A stretch of 64,000 nt of DNA from Rhodovarius crocodyli (GCF_004005855.1 NZ_SACL01000004.1:248001-312000), one strand, 5' to 3'. Positions 24,871-33,915 are shown, numbered from the stretch's first letter. Made by a program: numbers and translations. The notes: a model not told the origin generated them from the letters alone.

Positions 24871-25337
24871 GCACGCAGACTTACGACCCGAACCGGAGCC
24901 GCTGGATTCCCTGGGCTTTCGTGGGCGGCTTCCTGCTGGTGACGGGGGTGAACGGGGTGATGGTCTACTCGGCCATCAGCACCTTCACCGGCGTCAGCAC
25001 CCCGCGCGCCTATGACCGGGGCCGCACCTACAACGACGTGCTGCATGAGGCCGCGCGCCAGGACGCGCTGGGCTGGCACCCGCGCCTGCGGCTGGAGGGC
25101 GGCGCCCTGCGGCTGGAGGTGAAGGACGGCGCCGGCAACCCGGTGCCCGGCGACATCACCGGCTGGCTGGTGCGCCCGCTGACCGGCGAGCGGCATGAGA
25201 TCACCCTCGACGCCGCGGGCCCCGGACTGTGGCGCGGCGAGGTCGGGCCCATCCAGCCCGGCCAGTGGGACACGCGGCTGGTGCTGCACGGCCCGGGCGG
25301 CCAGCTGGACATCCGCGACAGGCTGATCGTGCCGTGA
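24867..25337 (+). CDS. ccoH: cbb3 oxidase assembly protein FixH/CcoH
   Basis: A 156-residue protein with one N-terminal membrane helix (about 11-35, WIPWAFVGGFLLVTGVNGVM) and a periplasmic beta domain. The segment RAYDRGRTYND, a short way after the helix, is the FixH hallmark. CcoH interacts with CcoN during oxidase assembly. It overlaps ccoG by 4 bases and the GTG start of ccoI by 4. Confidence 0.93.
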   Translation: MSTQTYDPNRSRWIPWAFVGGFLLVTGVNGVMVYSAISTFTGVSTPRAYDRGRTYNDVLHEAARQDALGWHPRLRLEGGALRLEVKDGAGNPVPGDITGWLVRPLTGERHEITLDAAGPGLWRGEVGPIQPGQWDTRLVLHGPGGQLDIRDRLIVP

Positions 25338-27664
25338 GCGTGATCGGGCGGATCGCCCCTGCCGAGGCCGGGCTGACCCAGCGCTGCGCGCATTGCGCGG
25401 CGCCGAGTGCCGGGCGCTTCTGCTGCGCGGGCTGCGAGGCGGCGCACGGGCTGGTCGAGGGGCTCGGCCTCGATGCCTTCTATCGCCGCCGGGAGGCCGA
25501 GGCCGGCACGCTGCGCCCGGTCGAGGCCCCTGCCGCCGACCTTTCGGCCCATGCCGAGCGCCTGGCCGATGGCGGGCAGCGGATCGACCTGCTGGTGGGC
25601 GGGCTGGTCTGCGGTGCCTGCGTGTGGCTGGTGGAACAGGCCTTGGCGGCCGAGCCCGATGTGATCTCGGCCCGTGCCAGCCTCTCCACACGTCGCCTGA
25701 CCATCCGCTGGCGGGGCGGGCCGGAACGGGCCGATGGGTTCGGCGCCCTGCTCGCGCGCCTCGGCTTCCGGGTGGCGCCGTGGTCGCCCGCCTGCTTCCG
25801 CGCGGCCGAGGACAATGAGGGCCGCGCCCTGGTGCGGGCGCTCGGCATCGCGGCCTTCGGGTCGATGAACGTCATGCTCGTCTCGGTCGCCGTCTGGGTG
25901 GGCGAGGACATGGGCGAGGCCACGCGCGCCGCCATGCACTGGCTGGCCATGCTGATCGCGCTGCCGGTGGTGCTGGTGGCGGGGCTTCCCTTCTATCGCC
26001 CGGCCTGGGAAGGGCTGCGCGCCGGGCGGCTCGGCATGGATCTGGCCGTGTCCATCGGCGTGCTGGCCACCACGCTGATGAGCGTGTCCGAAACCCTGCG
26101 CAACGGCCCCTTCACCTGGTTCGACGGCGCGACCTCGCTGCTGGCGCTGCTGCTGGCCGGGCGCGTGATGAACCATGCCGGCCGCAGGCGGGCCCGCCGC
26201 GCCGCGGCCGAGCTGGTGGCCCTGCAACAGGGCAGCGCCAGCCGCGTGGAAGCCGATGGCCACGTCGCGGTACACGGGCTGGAAGCCTTCGTGCCCGGCG
26301 ACCGGCTGCTGCTGGCCGCCGGTGAGCGCCTGGGCCTGGATGCCGTGCTGGAAGCGCCCGAGGCGCTGCTCGACACGGCCGCCACCACGGGCGAGAGCCT
26401 GCCGCGCCGCTTCACGCGGGGCGATGCCCTGCCGGCGGGCGCGATCAACATGGGCGCGCCCTTCACGGCCGTCGTCTCGGCGCGCGTCGCGGACGGCTCG
26501 CTGGCCGCCATGCAGCGCCTGCTGGAACAGGCCGAGCAGGGCAAGTCCGGCATCGTCTCCATCGCCGACAAGGCGGCCAGGCTCTACATGCCCGTGGCTC
26601 ATGCGGTCGCGCTGGCCACCTTCCTGGGCTGGTGGCTGCTGGGCGGGCTGCCCTGGCAGGCGGCGCTGGTGCCGGCCGTGGCCTCGCTGATCGTCACCTG
26701 CCCCTGCGGGCTCGCGATCGCCGTGCCCGCCGTGCAGGTGGTGGCCGCCGGCGCCCTGTTCCGGCGCGGCGTGCTGCTGGCCAGCCCCGATGCGCTGGAG
26801 CGGCTGGCGACCGCCAATCATGTGGCCCTCGACAAGACCGGCACCCTGACCGAAGGCCGCCCCAGCCTGCTGCCCGGTGCCTGGACGGCCGGCGACCTGC
26901 AGCTGGCCGCCTCCATGGCCGCCGCCAGCCGCCATCCGCTGGCCCGCGCCCTGTCCCGCGCCTGCCCCGAGGCACCGCTGGCCGAGGGTGTCGTGGAAAT
27001 CCCCGGCCAGGGCCTGGAGAAGGCCGGGACGCGGCTGGGTTCCGCCGCCTTCACGGGCGCCGCCGAGCCCGCCGACGGCATGGCCCTGTGGCTGGCCCGG
27101 CCCGGTGCCGCGCCCATCCGCTTCCGCTTCGCCGACGAACTGCGCGAGGACGCGCCGGCGGCCGTGGCGGATCTGCGGGCAGAGGGGCTGACCATGGAGA
27201 TCCTCTCGGGCGACGCGGCACCCGCGGTCGCCGCCGTGGCGGCGCAGCTCTCGATCCGCGACTGGCGCGCCTGGGCCGACCCTGCCGCCAAGGAAGCCCG
27301 CATGGCGGCCCTGGCCGCCGAGGGCCGCCGCACGCTGATGCTGGGCGACGGCATGAACGATGCTGCCGCCCTGGCCCGCGCCCATGTCTCGGCCTGCCCG
27401 GCCGGGGCCACCAGCCTGGCGCAGTCCAGCGCGGATATCGTGCTGACGGCGGAGGGGCTGGCCCCGATCCCCGCCGCCATCCGCCTGGCGCGGCGCGCCC
27501 AGCGCATCGCGCGGCAGAACCTGGGCCTCAGCCTGGCCTATAATGTGCTGGCCGTGCCCATGGCCGTGGCGGGCTTCGTCACGCCCCTGATCGCGGCGGC
27601 GGTGATGGCCACATCCTCGCTGATCGTGATCGGCAACGCCCTTCGCACGGGACGCGACGCATGA
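25334..27664 (+). CDS. ccoI: Copper-transporting P1B-type ATPase CcoI/FixI
   Basis: A 776-residue P-type ATPase that exports Cu(I) to the periplasm for cbb3 assembly. The start is placed at the GTG (25334) overlapping the ccoH stop; the open frame upstream lies inside ccoH. The N-terminus has CAHC and CCAGC Cys pairs, then an HMA-like domain with CGAC (93-96). The TGES actuator motif, C456-P-C458 in the transport helix, D500 in DKTGTLTEG, SRHP and GDGMND are all present. It overlaps ccoS by ATGA. Confidence 0.95.
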   Translation: MSVIGRIAPAEAGLTQRCAHCAAPSAGRFCCAGCEAAHGLVEGLGLDAFYRRREAEAGTLRPVEAPAADLSAHAERLADGGQRIDLLVGGLVCGACVWLVEQALAAEPDVISARASLSTRRLTIRWRGGPERADGFGALLARLGFRVAPWSPACFRAAEDNEGRALVRALGIAAFGSMNVMLVSVAVWVGEDMGEATRAAMHWLAMLIALPVVLVAGLPFYRPAWEGLRAGRLGMDLAVSIGVLATTLMSVSETLRNGPFTWFDGATSLLALLLAGRVMNHAGRRRARRAAAELVALQQGSASRVEADGHVAVHGLEAFVPGDRLLLAAGERLGLDAVLEAPEALLDTAATTGESLPRRFTRGDALPAGAINMGAPFTAVVSARVADGSLAAMQRLLEQAEQGKSGIVSIADKAARLYMPVAHAVALATFLGWWLLGGLPWQAALVPAVASLIVTCPCGLAIAVPAVQVVAAGALFRRGVLLASPDALERLATANHVALDKTGTLTEGRPSLLPGAWTAGDLQLAASMAAASRHPLARALSRACPEAPLAEGVVEIPGQGLEKAGTRLGSAAFTGAAEPADGMALWLARPGAAPIRFRFADELREDAPAAVADLRAEGLTMEILSGDAAPAVAAVAAQLSIRDWRAWADPAAKEARMAALAAEGRRTLMLGDGMNDAAALARAHVSACPAGATSLAQSSADIVLTAEGLAPIPAAIRLARRAQRIARQNLGLSLAYNVLAVPMAVAGFVTPLIAAAVMATSSLIVIGNALRTGRDA

Positions 27665-27819
27665 GCGCCCTGATCCTTCTGGTGCCGCTGGCGCTGTTCA
27701 TGGGCCTGCTGGGCCTGTTCGGCTTCCTGTGGGCGCTGCGCACCCGACAGTACGAGGATATGGACGGCTCCGCCGCCCGCATCCTGTTCGACGACACACC
27801 CCGTCACAAGGAGAAGTGA
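27661..27819 (+). CDS. ccoS: cbb3-type cytochrome oxidase assembly protein CcoS
   Basis: A 52-residue protein with one helix (ALILLVPLALFMGLLGLFGF) followed by the family signature ALRTRQYEDMDGSAARILFDD. CcoS is needed for cofactor insertion into the cbb3 oxidase. The ATG overlaps the ccoI stop. It has one base between its stop and the next small gene. Confidence 0.93.
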   Translation: MSALILLVPLALFMGLLGLFGFLWALRTRQYEDMDGSAARILFDDTPRHKEK

Positions 27820-27820
27820 C

Positions 27821-28000
27821 ATGAACCCCGGCCGCGTTTTCTTCCTGGCCCTTTCCGCCGTGATCGCCCTGATGGGGCTCTACACGGCTGCCCGTTCCGA
27901 GGGCTATCTGAGCTTCTTCGGCTTCGCCCTTATCGCGTTCGGCGTGCTTTTCGCTCTGGACATGGTAAAACGTCACTATGACGAAATGGACGCGCGATAG
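27821..28000 (+). CDS. 59-residue membrane protein at the end of the cco operon
   Basis: I do not recognise this gene by family. It encodes 59 residues with two hydrophobic helices (FFLALSAVIALMGLYTAA and LSFFGFALIAFGVLFALDMV) and a charged tail (KRHYDEMDAR). It starts one base after the ccoS stop, behind CAAGGAGAAG, the same tight spacing as the rest of the operon. The layout suggests an extra subunit or assembly factor of the cbb3 oxidase, comparable in size to CcoQ, CcoS or CcoM, but that is inference. Confidence 0.75.
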   Translation: MNPGRVFFLALSAVIALMGLYTAARSEGYLSFFGFALIAFGVLFALDMVKRHYDEMDAR

Positions 28001-28069
28001 GTCCGCCACCCTTGAGGTTGCATGCCGCTTCAGACTATTATGCGGCGGCACCTTCGGGAGGGCTTGCCG

Positions 28070-28816
28070 ATGAATCCTCTTGAATCCACTCGCTTTGGTG
28101 AGGCCTGTTCACCGAACAGCGCCCCCACCCCCTGCGCGACCTGCGGCAGCCGGGTGGCGGGAATCTGCGCCGCCCTGGACATGGCGGGGCTGGAGGAAAT
28201 CTCTCACGAGACCCGCCGCACCGCCGTGCACCCGCGCGACGTGCTGTACCATGAGGGCGACAGCGCCCAATCCGTGGTCATGCTGATGCGCGGCGTGGCG
28301 AAGCTGACGCGCCAGCTGCCGGATGGCCGGCAGCAGGTGCTGGGCTTCCGCTTCGCTGGCGACATCCTGGGCTTCACCACCCGCCGCAGCTTCGCCTCCG
28401 ACGCGGAGATGCTGACCGAGGGTCAGGTCTGCCGGATCTCGCGGCGTGACTTCGAGGGCATGCTGGCCCGATTCCCGGCCACCCAGCGACGCCTGATCGA
28501 GCTGTGCAGCCAGGAACTGGCCGAGACCCAGGAACAGCTGGTCACGGTGGGCCGCCGCCAGGCGGAACAGCGCGTGGCGGCCTTCCTGATCACGCTGGCC
28601 GAGGCCGCGCGCCGCCGTGGCCTGCGCCATGATGTGCTGGACATGCCCATGACCCGCGCCGAAATCGGTGACCTGCTGGGCCTGGCGCTGGAAACCGTCA
28701 GCCGCGCCTTCACGCAGCTGAAGAAGCGGGGCTTCGTGAAGGAGCCGGGCGGCCACAAGGTGGAACTGCCCGACATCCCTGCCCTGGCCGCTTTGGCCGA
28801 GGGCGACCTGGAATAG
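28070..28816 (+). CDS. fnrL: FNR-type oxygen-sensing transcriptional regulator (FnrL)
   Basis: A 248-residue Crp/Fnr regulator. N-terminal Cys are C13, C22, C25 and C33, and a further C121 in EGQVCRIS matches the fourth cluster ligand, so an oxygen-labile [4Fe-4S] is expected. The recognition helix LALETVSRAF has E208, S211 and R212, equivalent to E209, S212 and R213 of E. coli FNR, which read TTGAT. The start at 28070 follows GGGAGG by 7 bases; an ATG at 28022 is possible but less well served. FNR boxes upstream of hemN and ccoN are its likely targets. Its stop is adjacent to the stop of the convergent gene. Confidence 0.94.
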   Translation: MNPLESTRFGEACSPNSAPTPCATCGSRVAGICAALDMAGLEEISHETRRTAVHPRDVLYHEGDSAQSVVMLMRGVAKLTRQLPDGRQQVLGFRFAGDILGFTTRRSFASDAEMLTEGQVCRISRRDFEGMLARFPATQRRLIELCSQELAETQEQLVTVGRRQAEQRVAAFLITLAEAARRRGLRHDVLDMPMTRAEIGDLLGLALETVSRAFTQLKKRGFVKEPGGHKVELPDIPALAALAEGDLE

Positions 28817-29104
28817 CTACTCCGAGATCCGCAGGTGGCTGGCCAATTCCTCCAGCGCCTGCGGGATCGCCAGCGCCTCCATGGCGCTGCCCCAGCCTTC
28901 CGCCACGGCCAGCAGCATTTCCGATCCCGGACCCTCGTAACCGAAGGCCGCATCCAGGATCTGCGCCGAGCGCCCCATCGCCAGCAGCAGCATCACCAGC
29001 GCCAGGGCCAGCGCCGCGCGGCGCGCCGGCATGGTGGCCGTGGCCGCGGAGAAATCATCGGCCCCCTTCAGCGGCGGGGATTCCGGAAGCCAGGGCTGTC
29101 TCAT
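28817..29104 (-). CDS. Small membrane protein beside an MBOAT acyltransferase
   Basis: I do not recognise this 95-residue protein. It has one membrane helix (about 31-44, ALALALVMLLLAMG) and a C-terminal soluble half with an amphipathic end (EALAIPQALEELASHLRISE). It starts 13 bases after the MBOAT gene and is probably cotranscribed. Small membrane partners are common in MBOAT/SGNH O-acylation systems, which is the best guess for its role. Its stop is directly next to the fnrL stop (TAGCTA across the junction). Confidence 0.65.
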   Translation of the reverse strand: MRQPWLPESPPLKGADDFSAATATMPARRAALALALVMLLLAMGRSAQILDAAFGYEGPGSEMLLAVAEGWGSAMEALAIPQALEELASHLRISE

Positions 29105-29117
29105 TGCTGCCTCCGCC

Positions 29118-30491
29118 TCAGAACTGGAAGTAGATGAAGGGTGCCACGCCGGCGGGGCCGAGCGTGAGGATAATCACCAGCGCCAGCCCGAAACCCAGAC
29201 CCAGCGCCCAGGCCGGCATGGGCTTCAGGGCGGCTTCCAGCCGCTGCGGCCAGTCGGCGGGCAGAAAATGCAGCGCCAGCGCCACGGCGGTGATGGCCGC
29301 GAGCCAGAGCGTCGCGGCCTCGCCAGTGCCACCCTGCCCCAGCGCGGCCAGCATGCCGCCCGCCACGGACATGTCCGTGGCCCGGAACAGCACCCAGCCG
29401 AGACAGACGATGTGGAAGGTGATGAGGGTGCCGCCGATGCGCCCGAAACGGCCTTCCAGCTTCAGCATGCGTTCGATCACCAGCGCCGCGCCGTGCAGCA
29501 TGCCCCACAGCAGGAAGTTCCAGGCCGCACCATGCCACAGGCCCGACAGTGTCATGGCGATCATGGCATTGCGCGCGATGAACCAGCGCCCGCCGCGATC
29601 GCCGCCCAAAGGCTTGTAGACATAGTCGCGGAACCAGAAGCTCAGCGAGATGTGCCAGCGGCGCCAGAACTCACGCAGGCTGGCCGCGCGGTATGGCTGG
29701 TCGAAATTGCGCGGGAAGTGATAGCCGAGCAGCGCCGCGACGCCGATCGCCATGTCGGAATAGGCCGAGAAATCGCACCAGATCTGCGCGGCATAGCCAT
29801 AGATGGCCAGCAATGCGCGGCCGGAGGACAACGCCGTGGGGTCGCGGAAGGCCGGATCCACCAGCTCGACCGCCAGCGTGTTGGCGAGCCACAGCTTCTT
29901 CACCAGCCCGCCCAGGATCAGCAGGCAGGCCATGATGGTGGGCAAGCGGGCCGCATCGGGGGGCTCGCGCAGCTGCGGCAGGAAATGGGCGGCACGCACG
30001 ATCGGGCCGGCCGCCAGATGCGGGAAGAAGCCCAGATACAGCACCACGTTCAGCGGCCCGCGTTCCGGGCGCAACTCCCCGCGCGAGACATCGACCATGT
30101 AGGAAATGGCCTGGAAGCAGTAGAAGGAGATGCCGACAGGCAGCACCAGCCCCAGCAGATCGGGCGGTTGCGCGCCGAACAGCAGGGCGAAGCGCCCGGC
30201 GATCTCGCCCAGGAAGAAATCGGCGTATTTGAACAGGCCCAGCACCGCCAGCACGCCGGAAATGCCGAGCCACAGCCAGCGCCTGTCCCTGGCGGTCAGG
30301 TGCCCCAGCCCCCAGGCCCAGAGCCCGACACCGCCCAGCAGCAGGCACAGCCGCGCATCCCAGAAGGCATAGAAGCCGGCGCTCGCGGCCAGCAGCCACA
30401 GCCGGTCGGCCAGCGGCCAGCGGTTCAGGCCCCAGTGGAGCGTGAACACCACCAGGAAGAAGATCGCGAAGACGCCGGTCGGGAACAGCAT
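29118..30491 (-). CDS. MBOAT family O-acyltransferase (AlgI-like)
   Basis: A 457-residue polytopic membrane protein of the AlgI/PatA/DltB type that moves acyl groups, usually acetyl, across the membrane to sugar polymers. The conserved core includes REFWRRWHISLSFWFRDYVY and SGLWHGAAWNFLLWGMLHG with the catalytic-type His. Downstream is a small membrane protein and upstream, in the same direction, an SGNH-fold lipoprotein (19 bases away), the standard partner set for surface polysaccharide O-acetylation. The polymer is not identified. Confidence 0.92.
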   Translation of the reverse strand: MLFPTGVFAIFFLVVFTLHWGLNRWPLADRLWLLAASAGFYAFWDARLCLLLGGVGLWAWGLGHLTARDRRWLWLGISGVLAVLGLFKYADFFLGEIAGRFALLFGAQPPDLLGLVLPVGISFYCFQAISYMVDVSRGELRPERGPLNVVLYLGFFPHLAAGPIVRAAHFLPQLREPPDAARLPTIMACLLILGGLVKKLWLANTLAVELVDPAFRDPTALSSGRALLAIYGYAAQIWCDFSAYSDMAIGVAALLGYHFPRNFDQPYRAASLREFWRRWHISLSFWFRDYVYKPLGGDRGGRWFIARNAMIAMTLSGLWHGAAWNFLLWGMLHGAALVIERMLKLEGRFGRIGGTLITFHIVCLGWVLFRATDMSVAGGMLAALGQGGTGEAATLWLAAITAVALALHFLPADWPQRLEAALKPMPAWALGLGFGLALVIILTLGPAGVAPFIYFQF

Positions 30492-30510
30492 GCGCCCTAG
30501 CCGTGATGCG

Positions 30511-31812
30511 TCATGCGGCGGGGCCCTGCATCAGGAAGTCGAACATCCGCTCGGCGGTGGCGCGATAGCCGTCTGCGGTGAAATGCACGTGGTCGTCCTG
30601 CACCAGGCGCGGATTGCGCTGGGTGCCGGCATGCAGGCCGCAGGTGCCGCCGGTCAGGCGCGACCAGTCCCAGAAGGCGAGGTTCTGCGCGGCGGCGACG
30701 CTGCGCTGGGCCTCACGCACGGCGGGCAGGCCAGGGAAAGGCATCCAGGCATCGCAGCCATTGCCGCGGCCACGGCGGCGCGCGGCGTCGGGCGCGCCCA
30801 TCAGCATGATGCCGGCGCCCGGGGCGAAGCTCTTGATAGTGCGCACGCGCTCGGTCAGCTGGGCCGCGTATTGATGGGCGGTCAGGCTGCTGCTCACGGC
30901 CTCATTGGTGCCGAAGGCCAGGATGACGAGGGCCGGCTGGCGCTCGCGCAAACCGGCCTCCAGCATGCCCTGGTCCATGTTGGACAGCAGGTCGAGCGTG
31001 GCGCCGTTGATGCCGAACCCCTCGACCAGCACGCCGGGGCCACGGCGCTCCAGCGCCCAGCCGAGCAGCTCCACCGGGCCGTCACCCAGCAGCTCCAGTG
31101 CGATTTCCTGCTGGCGGCGGCCGGGCTCATAGGGCAGCGAGACGCGGCGGGTATGGGTGGCGTTGGTGGGCAGCGCGCCGGATTGCTGCCCGTCGGACAG
31201 CAGGCGGAAGCTGCCGCCGCCGGGCTGGATCAGCACCTCGAGGCGGAAACGGTCGAAACCCTCGGGCTCGGTCGAGCGCAGCACGAGGCGGCTGCCCGCG
31301 CCCTGCCCGCGCAGGCGATAGCCCGGCAGGCTGAAGGGGCCCGGCGTGCGCAGGGCGGTGGAGCCGTCCCACTGGCCCTGCTGCTCGGCCTGGGCGAGGG
31401 AGAGGCGCGTGTAGCGCGGCCCGGTGCCCGGCGGCAGCAGCCCGGGGCCGAGCGCGCCGTAGCGGGCCTGGAACAGCTCCCTCAGGCGCGGCACCAGGAA
31501 GGGGGAGGCAGTGTGGCTGTCGCCGAACTGCACGATATGGACAGGCTGGCGGCGGCGGCCGCTGGACAGTTCCTGCAGCTGGCGGCGCAGCGGCGCGAGC
31601 GGCGCGCCGGTCCAGGCGGCCTGCTGGATCACGGCCTCGCTCGGGCCGGCCTCCGGGCGCCAGTTGGTCAGTTCACGCAGGGAACGGTATGGCCCGGCGC
31701 CCGCCACGGCGGCATTGGCGCCCCGCTGCGCCTCGCAGGAGGTCAGGAGCAGGCCCACCGAGGCCTTGGCCAGAAATTCTCGTCTATATGGGCGTTGAAG
31801 AGTCGTCGGCAT
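30511..31812 (-). CDS. SGNH/GDSL-type hydrolase, predicted lipoprotein
   Basis: The start is placed at the ATG at 31812 (MPTTLQRPYRREFLAKASVG), giving 433 residues with a lipobox LLTSC (C26), so a periplasmic lipoprotein is expected. The SGNH blocks are FGDSHTA (S99), GINGAT, FGTNEA and DDHVHFTADGY, giving the Ser, Gly, Asn and Asp/His residues of the esterase/transferase site. In MBOAT gene sets such proteins place or remove acetyl groups on the polymer. It is divergent from a second SGNH gene (31914). Confidence 0.88.
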   Translation of the reverse strand: MPTTLQRPYRREFLAKASVGLLLTSCEAQRGANAAVAGAGPYRSLRELTNWRPEAGPSEAVIQQAAWTGAPLAPLRRQLQELSSGRRRQPVHIVQFGDSHTASPFLVPRLRELFQARYGALGPGLLPPGTGPRYTRLSLAQAEQQGQWDGSTALRTPGPFSLPGYRLRGQGAGSRLVLRSTEPEGFDRFRLEVLIQPGGGSFRLLSDGQQSGALPTNATHTRRVSLPYEPGRRQQEIALELLGDGPVELLGWALERRGPGVLVEGFGINGATLDLLSNMDQGMLEAGLRERQPALVILAFGTNEAVSSSLTAHQYAAQLTERVRTIKSFAPGAGIMLMGAPDAARRRGRGNGCDAWMPFPGLPAVREAQRSVAAAQNLAFWDWSRLTGGTCGLHAGTQRNPRLVQDDHVHFTADGYRATAERMFDFLMQGPAA

Positions 31813-31913
31813 TCTGCACAATTCCTCGGTGGTGGTTACGGATTGCCAACCCGGATGTCCAGAGAGTTGCTGGTCAGGACACGGGTGGCTGCCATGCGGG
31901 TGCGGGGAAAGTG

Positions 31914-32810
31914 ATGTCGGTTTTCGGGACGGGCCGGATGGCCCGAGGGGCTGCCGGGCGCCGGGCGATGCTGCTCGGAGGTGCCTCACTCTTTGTTCAT
32001 GGTGCCCGCGCGGAGGAGGAGCAGAGCCCCTTCGAGGCCCGCGATGCCGCCGCGGAGCCCGAGGCCGAGCCCACCGCCGAGGTCGCCCCTGCCCAGCCCG
32101 CCCCTGCCCAGACCGCGCCAGAATTGGCCGGTCGCCTTAACATTCAATTGTTCGGTGACAGCCTGGCCCAGGGCCTGTTCCTGTCCTGCAACCCGGTGGT
32201 CCGGCGGCGGGAATCGCTGCGGCTGCTGAATGGAACCCGCCACGCAACGGGGCTCACGCGCTCCGACGAGCATGACTGGGTGGCCGTGGCCACCGAGAGC
32301 CTGCGCCGCAATCCGCCGCAGATGGTGCTGATGTGGATCGGCGCCAACGACTTCCGCTCCTTCGTGGACCGCGCCAACCGCCGGCGCTGGCAGTTCGGCA
32401 GCACCAATTTCCACGAGGCCTACAAGACCGCGGTGCAGACCATTTCCCAGGTCGCGGCCGAGGTGCGCGCGCCGCTGGGCTGGATGGGCCTGCCCAACAT
32501 GCGCGACCGCGCCTTCGCCGATTCAGCCAGGCAGTTGAACGACATGATCCGCGAGGGCACGGAACCCGCGGGCGGCCTCTATATCTCGACCTGGGAGGCC
32601 ACGAGCGACGCCGATGGCCGCTTCCGCCCCTCCGTTCCCGGGCATGACCGGCTGGAACGGCGGCTGCGCGCCGATGACGGGGTGCATTTCTCGGATCTCG
32701 GCTACCGGCTCATGGCGCGGCTCGCCTTCGAGAAGATGGCCGAGGCGCGCCCGCCGCTGGCCCAGGCCTTGAGCCCGGCACGCGAGGCGCTGGACGCATC
32801 CGTGGCTTGA
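31914..32810 (+). CDS. SGNH/DUF459-type hydrolase, exported
   Basis: A 298-residue protein. The N-terminus has twin arginines and a hydrophobic stretch (GRRAMLLGGASLFVHGARA) like a Tat signal, then a Pro/Ala/Glu-rich spacer, then an SGNH domain: LFGDSLAQGLF (S83), WIGANDFRSF and DDGVHFSDLGY. This pattern is that of DUF459 proteins, which are linked to cell-wall or polysaccharide acetylation. The start at 31914 is preceded by GGGGAAAG; a GTG at 31911 is also possible. It is divergent from the first SGNH gene and may share its promoter region. Confidence 0.82.
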   Translation: MSVFGTGRMARGAAGRRAMLLGGASLFVHGARAEEEQSPFEARDAAAEPEAEPTAEVAPAQPAPAQTAPELAGRLNIQLFGDSLAQGLFLSCNPVVRRRESLRLLNGTRHATGLTRSDEHDWVAVATESLRRNPPQMVLMWIGANDFRSFVDRANRRRWQFGSTNFHEAYKTAVQTISQVAAEVRAPLGWMGLPNMRDRAFADSARQLNDMIREGTEPAGGLYISTWEATSDADGRFRPSVPGHDRLERRLRADDGVHFSDLGYRLMARLAFEKMAEARPPLAQALSPAREALDASVA

Positions 32811-32897
32811 TGCACGGAACCTATTCCTAGACGCCCCCCATTGTCAAGGCTTTCCGGCTGCACCACGCTGCGGCCGGATCGAGATCAGGAATTTCAC

Positions 32898-33872
32898 ATG
32901 CTGAACACCGCCATCGTGGGCATGGGCGGCTGGGGCCGCACGCTCGTCAATTCCGTGCAGGGCAGGAATGGCGCGGGCATCCGCTTCGTGGCGGGTTCGA
33001 CAGGCAATCTGGACAAGGCCCGCGACTATGCCGCCGAGAAGGGCATCAGGCTGCACGCCAGCTATGAGGCGGTGCTGGCGGACCCGGAGGTGCAGGCGGT
33101 CGCCCTCGCCTCTCCGCATTCGATGCACGCCGAGCAGGTGATCGCGGCGGCGGCCGCCGGCAAGCATGTGTTCGTCGAGAAGCCCTTCACCCTGACCAAG
33201 GCCAGCGCCCAGGCGGCGGTGGATGCCTGCCGCAAGGCCGGCGTGGTGATGGCGCTCGGCCACAACCGCCGCTTCCTGCCGGCCGTGCAGGAAATGAAGT
33301 CCCAGGTCGCGGCGGGCGCCATCGGCACGCTGCTGCATGTCGAGGGGCAGTTCAGCGGCCCCGGCGCCTACAACTACCAGGAAGGCATGTGGCGCGCGGA
33401 CCGTGAGGAAAGCCCGCTCGGCGGCATGGGCGGCATGGGCATCCACATGGTGGACATGATCATCAACCTGGCCGGCCGCTTCCAGGATGTGCGCGTGATC
33501 TCCAAGGCGCTGGTCAGCAAGACCATCGACGACACGACCGCCATGCTGGCCACGCTGGAAAGTGGCGCCACGGTCGGCTTCTCCACGCTCTCGCTGGCCG
33601 CGCGCTATTGGCGCGTGGCGCTGTTCGGCACCGAAGGGCTGCTGGAACTGCGCGGGCATGAGAGCCTGTTCTTCCGTGACCGCCACGGCAAGGAATGGTC
33701 GCGCGACTACCCCGTGACCGACATCGAGGCCGCCGAGCTGGAGGCCTTCGCGGCCGCCGTCGCGGGCGGGCCGGAATACCCGCTGCCGCTGGACGAGGCG
33801 ATCCACGGCGTCTCGGTCTTCGAGACCATGATCCAGGCCGCGACCGCGCACAGCGTCTACGCGGTTGCCTGA
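32898..33872 (+). CDS. Gfo/Idh/MocA family oxidoreductase
   Basis: A 324-residue NAD(P)-dependent oxidoreductase. The N-terminal nucleotide fold begins AIVGMGGWGRTLVNS; the hallmark EKPFTLT appears after HVFV, and the C-terminal substrate domain contains MGGMGIHMVDMIINLAG. Relatives act on inositols, sugars or sugar acids. The start at 32898 (MLNTAIVG) gives the correct N-terminus. A RidA gene follows in the same direction after 76 bases. The substrate is unknown. Confidence 0.9.
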   Translation: MLNTAIVGMGGWGRTLVNSVQGRNGAGIRFVAGSTGNLDKARDYAAEKGIRLHASYEAVLADPEVQAVALASPHSMHAEQVIAAAAAGKHVFVEKPFTLTKASAQAAVDACRKAGVVMALGHNRRFLPAVQEMKSQVAAGAIGTLLHVEGQFSGPGAYNYQEGMWRADREESPLGGMGGMGIHMVDMIINLAGRFQDVRVISKALVSKTIDDTTAMLATLESGATVGFSTLSLAARYWRVALFGTEGLLELRGHESLFFRDRHGKEWSRDYPVTDIEAAELEAFAAAVAGGPEYPLPLDEAIHGVSVFETMIQAATAHSVYAVA

Positions 33873-33880
33873 CGCCTTCA

Positions 33881-33915
33881 GGGTGGCTTGACGCCGAGCC
33901 ATCGGCAGGCCACCC
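33881..33915. other. Nested hairpin between the oxidoreductase and ridA genes
   Basis: An outer stem GGGTGGC/GCCACCC (7 bp) encloses an inner stem GCCGA/TCGGC (5 bp) with the loop GCCA. It lies 33 bases before the RidA start. There is no T-run, so it is either a poor terminator or a structured leader. Confidence 0.35.

Noticed and set aside
28001-28069. Possible FNR box (TTGAGGTTGCATGCC) ahead of fnrL
   Set aside because: Only the left half fits; the right half does not resemble ATCAA, so autoregulation through this site is not supported.
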